Positions 33,087 through 43,890 of a DNA stretch of 64,000 nucleotides are shown piece after piece; position 1 is the stretch's first letter; every line of letters starts with the position of its first letter. The position numbers were made by a program, and so were the translations under genes. The stretch is from contig NZ_AP022574.1 of assembly GCF_010729305.1 (NCBI RefSeq), positions 2,852,001 through 2,916,000 on the forward strand, in the 5' to 3' direction. Below the pieces are notes generated by a model. That model ran no database searches. It had not been told where the DNA came from and was given only the letters and a program-made list of their open reading frames with translations. The stretch is from Mycolicibacterium psychrotolerans. GTDB lineage: Bacteria > Actinomycetota > Actinomycetes > Mycobacteriales > Mycobacteriaceae.

Positions 33087-35045
33087 GTGGGTCAAAACGG
33101 CAGTGTCGATGGCGAGGGCGCCGTGACGGATGCCGCCCCTCGGCAGAAGCTCGAAAAGGTCGTCATCCGTTTCGCAGGCGACTCCGGCGACGGCATGCAG
33201 CTGACCGGCGACCGCTTCACCTCCGAGGCCGCACTGTTCGGCAACGACCTTGCGACGCAACCGAATTACCCCGCCGAGATCCGGGCGCCCCAGGGCACCC
33301 TGCCCGGCGTCTCGTCGTTCCAGATCCAGATCGCCGACTACGACATCCTCACCGCGGGCGACCGCCCCGACGTCCTCGTCGCGATGAACCCCGCCGCGCT
33401 GAAGGCCAACGTCTCAGACCTGCCCCGCGGCGGCCTGATCATCGCCAACTCCGACGAGTTCACCAAGCGCAACCTCGCCAAGGTGGGCTACGACGCCAAT
33501 CCGCTGGAGTCCGACGAACTCTCCGACTATGTCGTGCAGGCCGTCGCGATGACCACGCTGACGCTCGGCGCGGTCGAGTCGATCGGGGCCAGCAAGAAGG
33601 ACGGCCAGCGCGCGAAGAACATGTTCGCCCTCGGCCTGCTGTCGTGGATGTACGGCCGCGAACTCGAACACAGCGAGGCGTTCATCCGCGAGAAGTTCGC
33701 GCGCAAGCCCGATGTCGCCGAAGCAAACGTGCTGGCACTCAAGGCCGGCTGGAACTACGGCGAGACCACCGAGGCGTTCGGCACCACGTACGAAGTGGCG
33801 CCGGCGAAGCTCAAGAGCGGCGAGTACCGCCAGATCTCGGGTAACACCGCGCTCGCCTATGGCATCGTGGCCGCCGGTCAACTGTCCGACCTGCAGGTCG
33901 TGCTCGGCACCTACCCGATCACCCCGGCGTCGGACATCCTCCACGAACTGTCCAAGCACAAGAACTTCAACGTGCTGACGTTCCAGGCGGAGGACGAGAT
34001 CGCGGGAATCGGCGCCGCGATCGGCGCCTCCTACGGCGGCGCCATCGGCGTCACAAGCACATCGGGCCCGGGCATCTCGCTGAAGTCGGAAGCCATCGGC
34101 CTTGCCGTGATGACGGAGTTGCCGCTGATCGTCATCGACGTTCAGCGCGGCGGCCCGTCGACCGGTCTGCCCACCAAGACCGAGCAGGCCGACCTGCTGC
34201 AGGCGATGTTCGGTCGCAATGGTGAGTCGCCGGTGGCCGTGCTGGCTCCGCGCTCTCCGTCGGACTGCTTCGACGTGGCGGTGGAGGCGGTGCGGATCGC
34301 GATCAACTACCACACGCCGGTGATGATCCTGTCCGACGGCGCGATCGCCAACGGTTCGGAGCCGTGGCGCATCCCCGACGTCACCGACACCTCCGCGTAC
34401 CCGCCCATCGAGCACACCTTCGCCAAGGAAGGTGAACCGTTCCAGCCGTATGCGCGTGACCCCGAGACACTGGCCCGGCAGTTCGCCGTGCCCGGCACCC
34501 CCGGGCTCGCGCACCGCATCGGTGGACTCGAGTCGGCCAACGGCTCGGGCAACATCTCCTACGAGCCCAAGAACCACGACCTGATGGTGCGGCTGCGGCA
34601 GGAGAAGATCGCAGGCATCAGCGTCGAGGATCTCGAGGTCGACGATCCCAGCGGTGACGCGGACCTGCTGATGCTGGGCTGGGGCAGCAGCTACGGCCCG
34701 ATCGGTGAGGCCTGCCGCCGCGCCCGGCGCAAGGGCATCAAGGTCGCCCACGCCCAACTACGTCACCTCAACCCCTTCCCGGCCAACCTCGGCGAGGTGC
34801 TCGCCCGCTACGCCACCGTCGTCCTGCCGGAGATGAACCTCGGGCAGCTGGCTCTGCTGCTGCGTGGGCGCTTCCTCGTCGACGTGCAGTCGGTGACGAA
34901 GGTGGAAGGGATGGCGTTCCTGGCCGATGAGGTCGAGGGCATCATCGACGCCGCGCTGGACGGGACGCTCGGCGAGAAGGAAAACGAGAAGGCGAAGTTC
35001 GCGCGGCTGGCTGCGGCCACCGTCGAGACCGGAGTGAACGCATGA
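33087..35045 (+). CDS. korA: 2-oxoglutarate (2-oxoacid):ferredoxin oxidoreductase, alpha subunit
   Basis: About 652 residues. The N-terminal part is the fused gamma domain (VVIRFAGDSGDGMQLTGDRF) and the rest is the pyrimidine-binding alpha domain (GTYPITPASDILHELSK, GVTSTSGPGISLKSEA). With KorB it decarboxylates 2-oxoglutarate to succinyl-CoA using ferredoxin, the CoA-dependent alternative to the 2-oxoglutarate dehydrogenase in mycobacteria. GTG 33087 is chosen because AAGGCAGGG precedes it; GTG 33072 is an alternative. Overlaps korB by 4 bp. Confidence 0.95.
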   Translation: MGQNGSVDGEGAVTDAAPRQKLEKVVIRFAGDSGDGMQLTGDRFTSEAALFGNDLATQPNYPAEIRAPQGTLPGVSSFQIQIADYDILTAGDRPDVLVAMNPAALKANVSDLPRGGLIIANSDEFTKRNLAKVGYDANPLESDELSDYVVQAVAMTTLTLGAVESIGASKKDGQRAKNMFALGLLSWMYGRELEHSEAFIREKFARKPDVAEANVLALKAGWNYGETTEAFGTTYEVAPAKLKSGEYRQISGNTALAYGIVAAGQLSDLQVVLGTYPITPASDILHELSKHKNFNVLTFQAEDEIAGIGAAIGASYGGAIGVTSTSGPGISLKSEAIGLAVMTELPLIVIDVQRGGPSTGLPTKTEQADLLQAMFGRNGESPVAVLAPRSPSDCFDVAVEAVRIAINYHTPVMILSDGAIANGSEPWRIPDVTDTSAYPPIEHTFAKEGEPFQPYARDPETLARQFAVPGTPGLAHRIGGLESANGSGNISYEPKNHDLMVRLRQEKIAGISVEDLEVDDPSGDADLLMLGWGSSYGPIGEACRRARRKGIKVAHAQLRHLNPFPANLGEVLARYATVVLPEMNLGQLALLLRGRFLVDVQSVTKVEGMAFLADEVEGIIDAALDGTLGEKENEKAKFARLAAATVETGVNA

Positions 35046-36118
35046 CCGACGTGATAGGCAGCGACCTCGGGCTGACGCCGCTGACCAAGACCAGCCTGGT
35101 GCCGGCCACCGACGAGCCGCAGAAGGCCAAGGACTTCACCAGCGATCAGGAAGTGCGCTGGTGCCCGGGGTGCGGTGACTACGTCATCCTCAACACGATC
35201 CGCAACTTCCTGCCCGAGCTGGGCCTGCGGCGGGAGAACATCGCGTTCGTCAGCGGCATCGGCTGCTCCAGCCGGTTCCCGTACTACCTGGAGACCTACG
35301 GCTTCCACTCCATCCACGGCCGCGCCCCGACCATCGCCACCGGTCTGGCGCTGGCCCGTCAGGACCTGTCGGTCTGGGTGGTCACCGGTGACGGCGACGC
35401 CCTGTCGATCGGCGGCAACCATCTGATCCATGCGCTGCGCCGCAACGTCAACCTGACGATCCTGTTGTTCAACAACCGCATCTACGGCCTGACCAAGGGC
35501 CAGTACTCGCCGACCTCCGAGGTCGGCAAGGTCACCAAGTCGACGCCGATGGGCTCGCTCGACTACCCCTTCAACCCGGTGTCGCTGGCATTGGGCGCCG
35601 AGGCGACCTTCGTCGGGCGCGCGCTCGATTCCGACCGCAAGGGCCTGTCGGAGGTGCTGCGCGGCGCCGCCGAGCACCGCGGCGCCGCACTGGTCGAGAT
35701 CATGCAGGACTGCCCGATTTTCAACGACGGCTCGTTCGACGCGCTGCGCAAGGAAGGCGCCGAGGAGCGTCTGATCAACCTGCGCCACGGCGAGCCCATC
35801 ACGTTCGGCGCCGACGCCGAGTACTGCGTGGTCAAGTCGGGTTACGGACTGGAGGTCGCCAAGACCGCCGACGTGCCGGCCGACCAGATCGTCGTGCACG
35901 ACGCGCACCTGCAGGACCCCGCGTACGCGTTCGCGCTCTCGCGGCTTTCCGAGCAGAACCTCGACCACATGGTCATGGGCATCTTCCGCCAGGTGAGCAA
36001 GCCGACGTACGACGACGCAGCGCGTCAGCAGATCACGGAGGCGCGCGAAGCCCGGCCGCACGACACCGCGGCGCTGCAGGCGCTGCTGCGCGGCAAGGAC
36101 ACCTGGTCGGTCGACTGA
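35042..36118 (+). CDS. korB: 2-oxoacid:ferredoxin oxidoreductase, beta subunit
   Basis: 358 residues. Thiamine-diphosphate site [23 protein letters not shown] and [20 protein letters not shown]; the cysteines of [12 protein letters not shown] and [12 protein letters not shown] near the N-terminus bind the [4Fe-4S] cluster with a third Cys in [10 protein letters not shown]. Forms the KorAB complex. Its ATG overlaps the korA stop. Confidence 0.95.
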   Translation: MTDVIGSDLGLTPLTKTSLVPATDEPQKAKDFTSDQEVRWCPGCGDYVILNTIRNFLPELGLRRENIAFVSGIGCSSRFPYYLETYGFHSIHGRAPTIATGLALARQDLSVWVVTGDGDALSIGGNHLIHALRRNVNLTILLFNNRIYGLTKGQYSPTSEVGKVTKSTPMGSLDYPFNPVSLALGAEATFVGRALDSDRKGLSEVLRGAAEHRGAALVEIMQDCPIFNDGSFDALRKEGAEERLINLRHGEPITFGADAEYCVVKSGYGLEVAKTADVPADQIVVHDAHLQDPAYAFALSRLSEQNLDHMVMGIFRQVSKPTYDDAARQQITEAREARPHDTAALQALLRGKDTWSVD

Positions 36119-36164
36119 CCGGTCTTCGGCTCGAAGGGCGGCCCGCTGGGCTAACGTCACGCCT

Positions 36165-36767
36165 GTGACGTCTTCGCTGCCGCTGGCCGCTGTCATCCTC
36201 GCCGGTGGCGCCTCCCGGCGCATGGGCCGGGACAAGGCCACCCTGCCGTTCGACGGCCCGGACGGGCCGACCACGCTGGTCGAACGCGTGGTTTCGATTG
36301 TGCGGAGCCGCTGCGAACCGGTGTTCGTCATCGCGGCGCCGGGGCAGGCGCTGCCTGAATTGCGGGCCACGGTGCTCCGTGACGAGGCGCGCGGCGTCGG
36401 ACCGCTGCTGGCCACCGGACGCGGACTTCGCGCGGCTGCCGACGCGGGTTTCGCGCATGCGTTCGTGTGCGCCGTCGACATGCCCGAGCTCACCACCGAC
36501 GTCATCGACATCCTTGCCGGGCCGGCGCAGCGGCTCGGAAACGACATCGTGTTGCCCTGGGATGGCCGGGACCACTATCTGGCGGGCATCTACCGCACCG
36601 CGCTGTATCCCGTCGTCGACCAGCTGGTCGCCGCGGGCGCGCGCAGCATGCGCGCGCTCGTCGACGCAGTGGACACGCAGCGGATCGTCATGCCTGAGCA
36701 GGTTGCGCTGACGAACGTCAACACCGAGGCGGATCTGGCGTCCATCGTCCCGCCGCGATTGCACTAG
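36165..36767 (+). CDS. mobA: Molybdenum cofactor guanylyltransferase
   Basis: 200 residues. The nucleotidyltransferase signature [18 protein letters not shown] is at the N-terminus, and CAVDMPELT carries the metal-binding aspartate. It links GMP to molybdopterin to form the bis-MGD cofactor. GTG start 46 bp after korB; same position as in M. tuberculosis. Confidence 0.92.
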   Translation: MTSSLPLAAVILAGGASRRMGRDKATLPFDGPDGPTTLVERVVSIVRSRCEPVFVIAAPGQALPELRATVLRDEARGVGPLLATGRGLRAAADAGFAHAFVCAVDMPELTTDVIDILAGPAQRLGNDIVLPWDGRDHYLAGIYRTALYPVVDQLVAAGARSMRALVDAVDTQRIVMPEQVALTNVNTEADLASIVPPRLH

Positions 36768-37309
36768 CAAATTCGCAGAATATGCACGCCGAATAACTAC
36801 CCGAACTCTGTGAATTCCCGGCACTGAAATTTCTACACCGTTCGGTGATCGAAAAGGTCGTGAATTGTCTCCTCGAACATCGGGCGACGTCGGACCGCTC
36901 GGGCCGCCGTAGGAGCGGAAACGCATTGCGCCGCAATGCCGCTGATGTCCATGGGTGCCGAAAGACCGATCGAATAACGCCTTTTCATCCGTCCCGCAAC
37001 CGTGTTTCTGCCGCCGCTCGTGCATCTGAAGGATGGACGAACGTCGTCCAACAGCTCCGCGGGCAGCCGATCCCTGCCGCATGTCGTCGTAATGTTTTCT
37101 CCCGCAGGGGAATCGAAGTCCCCCAGCCGCAACGATAACAGTCATAGATCTCCACAACCGTTCACTCGCAGCAGATTTCGCTTGTCTCGCAGGGGGAATG
37201 GGCAAGGAGTCTCAGCGAAGTCGCGAGACCTCAGGAGGCCCGTGGCGGCCGATGCGCGACCGGAAAGGGACTTTCAACGCGTCGAACTCGGCGGAGGGGC
37301 GGTTCGGCA

Positions 37310-37325
37310 CGTGGCCCAGCTCACA
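37310..37325. promoter_or_regulatory. CRP-like site 1 upstream of rpf
   Basis: CGTGGCCCAGCTCACA matches the CRP consensus TGTGA-N6-TCACA at eight of ten positions. It is followed by a second site with centres 23 bp apart. Mycobacterial Crp (Rv3676) is known to activate rpfA. Confidence 0.5.
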
Positions 37326-37332
37326 AAATGAT

Positions 37333-37348
37333 CGTGATTTGGCTCACG
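37333..37348. promoter_or_regulatory. CRP-like site 2 upstream of rpf
   Basis: CGTGATTTGGCTCACG has both half-sites GTGA and TCAC with the correct 6-bp spacer. It lies ~145 bp upstream of the candidate -10 box, further than usual for direct activation. Confidence 0.6.
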
Positions 37349-37468
37349 GACCAGTGCGGGCCGACCGTCCCACGCGGCGCCCGAAAACCCGCGAATGACC
37401 TGCGTCAACACCTGACCGTGCGCGTCGTGATCCTTCCGTGATCTGCCCGCGACCGCGGCGACATCAAG

Positions 37469-37497
37469 ATGACTTTGCTTAGCCAGGTTTGTACGGT
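37469..37497 (+). promoter_or_regulatory. Candidate rpf promoter
   Basis: ATGACT (37469-37474), 17-bp spacer, TACGGT (37492-37497). Transcription would start near 37504 and give a ~225-nt leader. Confidence 0.35.
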
Positions 37498-37503
37498 CCC
37501 AAA

Positions 37504-38058
<555 letters not shown>

Positions 38059-38077
38059 CCACTCCATACGTGCTTTC

Positions 38078-38110
38078 GAGGCGGTGCCGGCATCATGCCG
38101 GCACCGCCTC
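38078..38110 (+). terminator. Strong hairpin after the first rpf gene
   Basis: GAGGCGGTGCCGGCAT is exactly inverted in the following bases, giving a 14-16 bp stem with a minimal loop, 20 bp after the stop codon. No T-run. It should isolate the two rpf genes. Confidence 0.75.
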
Positions 38111-38174
38111 AGCGTTCTCAGAGGCCTCTTACACCAGATAAGTAACGACTAAAACTTTCATCTCTTCCGTAACA

Positions 38175-38779
<605 letters not shown>

Positions 38780-38786
38780 GCCTGGC

Positions 38787-39938
38787 TCAGCTGTCGGGCA
38801 GCACGAACGCCGACCTGGCCGCGATCGACGCCAGATGCCGGGTCACCACCCGCTCCGGGATGAGCGCGCTGGCCCGGCTGGCCGCGCCGCTGAGCGCGGC
38901 CGGGCGCAGGTTGACGATCCGTCCGATCGTCGCCGACTCCAGCACCAGGGCGCGGACGCGCCGCCGGCGGAACGCGGCGAAGCGGGTGAAGGCGGTCGCC
39001 GCATCGGGCGCCAGGGTGAGGCATCGCGCCACGATCGCGGCGTCCTCGATGCCCTGGCAGCCGCCCTGGCCGAGGTGCGGACGCATCGGATGGGCGGCGT
39101 CGCCGACGATCACCGCCGGTCCGCGGGACCACTGCTCGGGCTGCGCCCGGTCGTAGAGATCGTTGCGGATCAGGTCTTCCGGTGCCGTCGTGGCGATCAG
39201 CCGCGGGATCGGGTCCGCCCAGTCCGCGAACTTGCCTGCGAGGTAGCGGTGCTCCCCACCGGCAGCGCGGCCGCCCTCCGGGGCCCGCTCTGTCGCGAAC
39301 CAGTAGGTGTGGTCGGGTCCGAGGGGCACGTGGCCCACCTCCACCCCCGCGCCGAACGTCTCGCCGGCCAGTTCGGGATCGAGCCGGTGCTCGGCAACCC
39401 CGCGCCACGCGGTGTAGCCGACGTAGCGGCTCCGCAGGGGACCGTTGAGAGTGGACGCCACCAGGGAGTTGACGCCGTCGGCCCCGATCACCGCATCGGC
39501 CTCCCGCACCTCGCCGTCCGAGAGCACGATCTGCACCGACGACCGATCGATGGTGACCGCTGTCGCCGTCGACCCCGTCTGGACAGCGGCAGGCGGGAGC
39601 GCGTCGCGCAGGATGTCGGTCAACACCGAGCGACGCACGACCACCAGCGGTTCGCCGAGCGCGGTGACGATGCGCTGCGCTGACGGCCGTCGCAGCCACC
39701 TGCCGTCGCGCCAGCGGATCGCACCTGCGGTCACCCTGCCGCCCGCCTCCCGCACGGCGTCGCCCAGGCCGATCTCGTCGAGGGCGGCCAGCGCGTTGGG
39801 CCAGATGCTGATGCCCATGCCCGAGGTCAGATCGGTGCGCTGCTCGAGAACGGTCACGTCGTGGCCGGCGGCGCGCAGCGCCACGGCGGCCGCCAGTCCG
39901 GCGATCCCGGCGCCGACGACGATGATCCGCGCTGGCAT
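38787..39938 (-). CDS. FAD-dependent monooxygenase (salicylate hydroxylase-like)
   Basis: 383 residues. GxGxxG motif IIVVGAGIAGLAAAVALRAAGHDV at the N-terminus, the DG motif VIGADGVNSLV and the GD motif VIVGDAAHPMRPHLGQGG are the three fingerprints of group A aromatic hydroxylases. Substrate unknown. Convergent with the rpf gene (8-bp gap) and divergent from the peptidase gene. Confidence 0.87.
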   Translation of the reverse strand: MPARIIVVGAGIAGLAAAVALRAAGHDVTVLEQRTDLTSGMGISIWPNALAALDEIGLGDAVREAGGRVTAGAIRWRDGRWLRRPSAQRIVTALGEPLVVVRRSVLTDILRDALPPAAVQTGSTATAVTIDRSSVQIVLSDGEVREADAVIGADGVNSLVASTLNGPLRSRYVGYTAWRGVAEHRLDPELAGETFGAGVEVGHVPLGPDHTYWFATERAPEGGRAAGGEHRYLAGKFADWADPIPRLIATTAPEDLIRNDLYDRAQPEQWSRGPAVIVGDAAHPMRPHLGQGGCQGIEDAAIVARCLTLAPDAATAFTRFAAFRRRRVRALVLESATIGRIVNLRPAALSGAASRASALIPERVVTRHLASIAARSAFVLPDS

Positions 39939-39970
39939 GGGCTGACCATAACGGTTGGCTGTGTTACGAA

Positions 39971-41962
39971 GTGGGCATGGCCCCCGACCCGTCGCCCGAC
40001 ACGTCGTTCGGAGATCTCGACAGCTTCCTGACGCTGCCGCGGGTGTCGGGACTCGCCGTTGCGCCCGACGGGTCGCGGGTGGTCACCACCGTCTCCGAAC
40101 TCAACGAGAAGCGCACCGAATTCGTCACCGCGCTGTGGGAACTCGATCCTGCGGGCCACGCGCCGGCGCGCCGGATCACCCACGGCGCCAAGGGGGAATC
40201 CTCGCCGGCGTTCACCGCGGACGGTGATCTGCTGTTCGTCGCGTCCCGGTCCGGCGCAGACGACGACCCGCCGCCGTCGCTGTGGCTGCTGCCCGCCGCC
40301 GGGGGAGAAGCCGTCGAGGTCGCCGCCTTCCCCGGCGGCGTCGACGGTGTCGCGCCGGCCCGCGCAGGCGCGGGCACCGTGGTCGCGTCGTCGCTGCTGC
40401 CGTCGGCCGGCGGAATCGACGAGGACCGGCGGCTGCGCGACATCCGCAAGCAGGGCAAGATCTCGGCGGTGCTGCACACGGGATACCCGGTGCGCCACTG
40501 GGACCACGACATCGGTCCCGCTCAGACGCACCTCTTCGCGGTGGACGGACCCCGCGATCTCACACCCGATCCCGGCGGGGCGCTGCGTGACGCACACCTC
40601 GACGTGAGCCCCGACGGAACCTTCGTGGTGACGACGTGGCAGGTTCCGGCACCGGGGGCGGCGGTGCGTTCCACCCTCGTTCGGGTCGACGTCGCGACGG
40701 GGCAGCGGAGGACGATCGTCGACGACGCCGGCGCCGACCTCGGGTCCCCGGCGATCTCGCCGGACGGGACAGCGGTGGCTTTCACCCGGGAGACCTTCTC
40801 CACCCCGACTCAGGCCCCGCGAATCACCCTGTGGCTGGCACGGTTCGGCGAATCGCCGGTCGAGCTGACCGGTGAATGGGACCGCTGGCCGACCTCGGTG
40901 ACCTGGACGCTCGACGGTGCGTCACTGATCGTGACGGCCGACCAGAACGGTCGCGGACCGGTCTTCGTCGTCGACCCGGCGTCGCAGCAGGTGCGCGCGC
41001 TCGTCGACGACGACTTCACCTATTCCGACGTGCGCCCCGGCGCCGACGGAAACCTGTTCGCGCTCCGCAGCTCCTACCGCACCCCGCCGCATCCGGTGCG
41101 GATCGACCCCGACGGCGCGGTGGCCGTGCTGCCCTGCGTGCCGCTGCCCGACGTGCCGGGCACGCTGACCGAACTGACGGCCGTCGCCGAAGACGGGTTG
41201 CCGGTGCGGTCATGGCTGGCGCTGCCCCGCGGGGAGGACCCCGCGCCACTGCTGCTGTGGATCCACGGTGGCCCGCTGGCGAGCTGGAACGCCTGGCACT
41301 GGCGCTGGAATCCGTGGCTGATGGTCGCGCACGGGTACGCGGTTCTGTTGCCCGACCCTGCGCTGTCCACCGGCTACGGCCAGAGTTTCATCCAACGTGG
41401 CTGGGGTGCTTGGGGATTCGCGCCCTACACCGATCTGATGGCGGCGACCGACGCGGCGTGTGCGCACCCGCGCATCGACGAGACCCGCACCGCGGCGATG
41501 GGCGGCTCGTTCGGCGGCTACATGGCCAACTGGATCGCCGGGCACACCCACCGATTCGCTGCGATCGTCACCCACGCCGGCCTGTGGGCGCTCGACCAGT
41601 TCGGAGCCACCACCGACGGCGGCTACTGGTGGGCCAGGGAGATGACCCCGGAGATGACGGCGGCCAACTCGCCGCACCGCTTCGTCGCCGACATCGGGAC
41701 CCCGATGCTGGTCATCCACGGCGACAAGGACTATCGCGTGCCGATCGGCGAGGCGCTGCGGCTGTGGTACGAACTGCTCAGCGCCTCGGCCCTGCCGGCC
41801 GCCGCGGACGGGAGCACCGATCACCGCTTCCTCTACTTCCCGTCGGAGAACCACTGGGTGCTCAGCCCGTCGCACGCCAAGATCTGGTACCAGGTGGTGA
41901 CGGCGTTCCTGGCCCGGCACGTGCTCGGGCGGGACACCGACCTGCCGGAGACGCTCGGGTAG
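39971..41962 (+). CDS. S9-family serine peptidase (acylaminoacyl-peptidase-like)
   Basis: 663 residues: an N-terminal beta-propeller (about 1-400) and a C-terminal alpha/beta hydrolase. The nucleophile motif GGSFGGYMANW is near residue 512, LVIHGDKDYRVP gives the catalytic Asp region and ENHWV the His. No signal peptide, so probably a cytoplasmic oligopeptidase. GTG 39971 or ATG 39977 could start it; neither has a good ribosome site. Confidence 0.9.
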   Translation: MGMAPDPSPDTSFGDLDSFLTLPRVSGLAVAPDGSRVVTTVSELNEKRTEFVTALWELDPAGHAPARRITHGAKGESSPAFTADGDLLFVASRSGADDDPPPSLWLLPAAGGEAVEVAAFPGGVDGVAPARAGAGTVVASSLLPSAGGIDEDRRLRDIRKQGKISAVLHTGYPVRHWDHDIGPAQTHLFAVDGPRDLTPDPGGALRDAHLDVSPDGTFVVTTWQVPAPGAAVRSTLVRVDVATGQRRTIVDDAGADLGSPAISPDGTAVAFTRETFSTPTQAPRITLWLARFGESPVELTGEWDRWPTSVTWTLDGASLIVTADQNGRGPVFVVDPASQQVRALVDDDFTYSDVRPGADGNLFALRSSYRTPPHPVRIDPDGAVAVLPCVPLPDVPGTLTELTAVAEDGLPVRSWLALPRGEDPAPLLLWIHGGPLASWNAWHWRWNPWLMVAHGYAVLLPDPALSTGYGQSFIQRGWGAWGFAPYTDLMAATDAACAHPRIDETRTAAMGGSFGGYMANWIAGHTHRFAAIVTHAGLWALDQFGATTDGGYWWAREMTPEMTAANSPHRFVADIGTPMLVIHGDKDYRVPIGEALRLWYELLSASALPAAADGSTDHRFLYFPSENHWVLSPSHAKIWYQVVTAFLARHVLGRDTDLPETLG

Positions 41963-41973
41963 CGTCGGATCGC

Positions 41974-43224
41974 ATGAGCGATCGCGAATACGACATCGTC
42001 CTCTACGGCGCAACCGGGTTCGTCGGCGCGCTGACCGCCCGGTACCTCGCCACCGCGGCCGGGGATGCACGCATCGCCCTGGCAGGCCGGTCCACGGAGC
42101 GACTGCTCGCGGTCCGGGAGACGCTTCCGCCCGCCGCGCAGTCGTGGGCGCTGATCACCGCGGACGCGTCAGAGCCCTCGACGCTGGCGGCCATGGCAGC
42201 CAGCACGCGGGTGGTCATCACCACCGTCGGGCCCTACCTGCGCTATGGGCTTCCCCTCGTCGCGGCCTGCGCCGCCGCCGGCACCGACTACGCCGACCTG
42301 ACCGGCGAGCCGCTGTTCGTCCGTAAGGCCATCGACCTCTACCACAAGCAGGCCGCCGACACCGGGGCCCGCATCGTGCACGCCTGCGGGTTCGACTCCA
42401 TCCCGTCGGACATGACGGTGTTCGCGCTGTACCGGCAGGCCGAACGGGACGGCGCCGGCGCGCTGGGCGACACCGACTACGTCGTGCGGCGCTTCGCCGG
42501 CGGGATGTCGGGCGGCACGATCGCCTCGATGACCGAGCTGGCGCGGGAGGCGGCCACCGATCCCGAGGCGCGCCGGCTGCTCAACGATCCCTACACGCTG
42601 TCCCCGGACCGCGGTGCCGAACCGGAACTCGGCGGCCAGTCCGACGCGCGGTGGCGCCGCGGGCGCGACATCGCCCCGGAACTCGACGGCTACTGGGTGG
42701 GCGCGTTCGCCATGGCGATCCCGAACTCGCGCATCGTCCGGCGCAGCAACGCGCTGCTGGACTACGCCTACGGCCGGCGGTTCTGCTACGCCGAGCAGAT
42801 GAGCCTGGGCAAGTCGGTGCTCGCGCCGGTGGCCGCGGCGATGGCCACCGGCGGCAACGTGGCCGCAGTCGAGCTCGGCGGCCGGTTCCTCAACCGGGTG
42901 CCCCGCGGGGCGCTGGAGCGGATCCTGCCCAAGCCGGGCACCGGTCCCAGCGAGCAGACCCGCGAGAACGGCCACTACACCGTGGAGACCTACACCACGA
43001 CGACGACCGGGGCCCGCTACGTAGCCCGGATGTCGCAGAAGGGCGACCCCGGATACAAGGCCACGTCGGTGCTGCTGGGTGAGAGCGGCCTGGCCCTGGC
43101 CCTCGATCGCGATGCGCTGCCCGACCTGCACGGCGTGCTGACACCCGCGGCCGCGATGGGCGACGCGCTGCTGGCCCGCTTCCCGGCCGCAGGAGTGTCG
43201 CTCGACGTCACCAAACTGGCCTGA
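41974..43224 (+). CDS. Trans-acting enoyl reductase-like (saccharopine dehydrogenase family) protein
   Basis: 416 residues. N-terminal Rossmann segment YDIVLYGATGFVGALTARYLA and the motifs TTVGPYLRYGLPLVAACA and HACGFDSIPSDM are shared with mycobacterial Rv2449c and the trans-acting enoyl reductase Rv2953. It lies beside valS as Rv2449c does, so it is the likely orthologue; a lipid-reducing role is inferred from the family. Starts 11 bp after the peptidase stop. Confidence 0.88.
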   Translation: MSDREYDIVLYGATGFVGALTARYLATAAGDARIALAGRSTERLLAVRETLPPAAQSWALITADASEPSTLAAMAASTRVVITTVGPYLRYGLPLVAACAAAGTDYADLTGEPLFVRKAIDLYHKQAADTGARIVHACGFDSIPSDMTVFALYRQAERDGAGALGDTDYVVRRFAGGMSGGTIASMTELAREAATDPEARRLLNDPYTLSPDRGAEPELGGQSDARWRRGRDIAPELDGYWVGAFAMAIPNSRIVRRSNALLDYAYGRRFCYAEQMSLGKSVLAPVAAAMATGGNVAAVELGGRFLNRVPRGALERILPKPGTGPSEQTRENGHYTVETYTTTTTGARYVARMSQKGDPGYKATSVLLGESGLALALDRDALPDLHGVLTPAAAMGDALLARFPAAGVSLDVTKLA

Positions 43225-43269
43225 CCGAACGCCGCTCGAACGGCGCAGGCCGGGTCTACCCTGACGCTC

Positions 43270-43863
43270 ATGAGCGGCCTCGATGACCTGTACAGCCAGA
43301 TCCCCGTCCAGCAGATCGCCGGCAGACTGGGTGTCGACGAGAGCGAGGTCGACAGCGCCGTCAAGACGCTGGTGCCCGTCCTCGTCGGCGGTCTGCAGCA
43401 CAACGCCGAGGACCCCGGCGCCGCGGACAGCATCGCCTCGGCGGCCAGCTCGCATGCCCGCAGTGGACTGCTGGACGGCGGAGTCAGCGTCGATCAGGTC
43501 GACGAAGCGGACGGATCCCGGGCGATCACGAAGATCTTCGGCGGCAACGACACCGGGCAGGTGGCCTCCGCGCTGTCCGGCGGCGGGGCCGGCAACAGCG
43601 ACCTGATCCAGAAACTACTGCCGATCCTGGCGCCGATCGTGCTCGCCTACATCGGGAAGCGACTCACCGGCGGTCAGGCCCAGCAGGTACCCGGGCAGTC
43701 CGGCGGGGGCGGTATCGGCGATGTCCTTGGCAGCATTCTCGGCGGGGGCGCGGCACCCGGCGGGAACAACCCGCTCGGCAGCATCCTGGGCTCTGTGCTG
43801 GGCGGCGACAAGGCCGGCGGGCTGGGTGACATCCTCGGCGGGCTTCTGGGCGGGAAGAAGTAG
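43270..43863 (+). CDS. DUF937-family protein
   Basis: 197 residues. Residues 1-~120 are helical with SQIPVQQIAGRLGVDESEVDSA and TLVPVLVGGLQHNAED, typical of DUF937. A hydrophobic run (LLPILAPIVLAYIGKRL) follows, and the C-terminus is Gly-rich with repeats of the GDVLGSILGGG/GGLLGGKK kind. Function unknown. Between the Rv2449c-like gene and valS. Confidence 0.82.
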   Translation: MSGLDDLYSQIPVQQIAGRLGVDESEVDSAVKTLVPVLVGGLQHNAEDPGAADSIASAASSHARSGLLDGGVSVDQVDEADGSRAITKIFGGNDTGQVASALSGGGAGNSDLIQKLLPILAPIVLAYIGKRLTGGQAQQVPGQSGGGGIGDVLGSILGGGAAPGGNNPLGSILGSVLGGDKAGGLGDILGGLLGGKK

Positions 43864-43890
43864 CTCGCAGCGTCTTCCTAGAATGGCGCG

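Noticed and set aside
36718..37132. Minus-strand open frames upstream of rpf
   Set aside because: No ribosome site, no recognisable family, and they lie in a region of irregular composition with regulatory sites; treated as non-coding.
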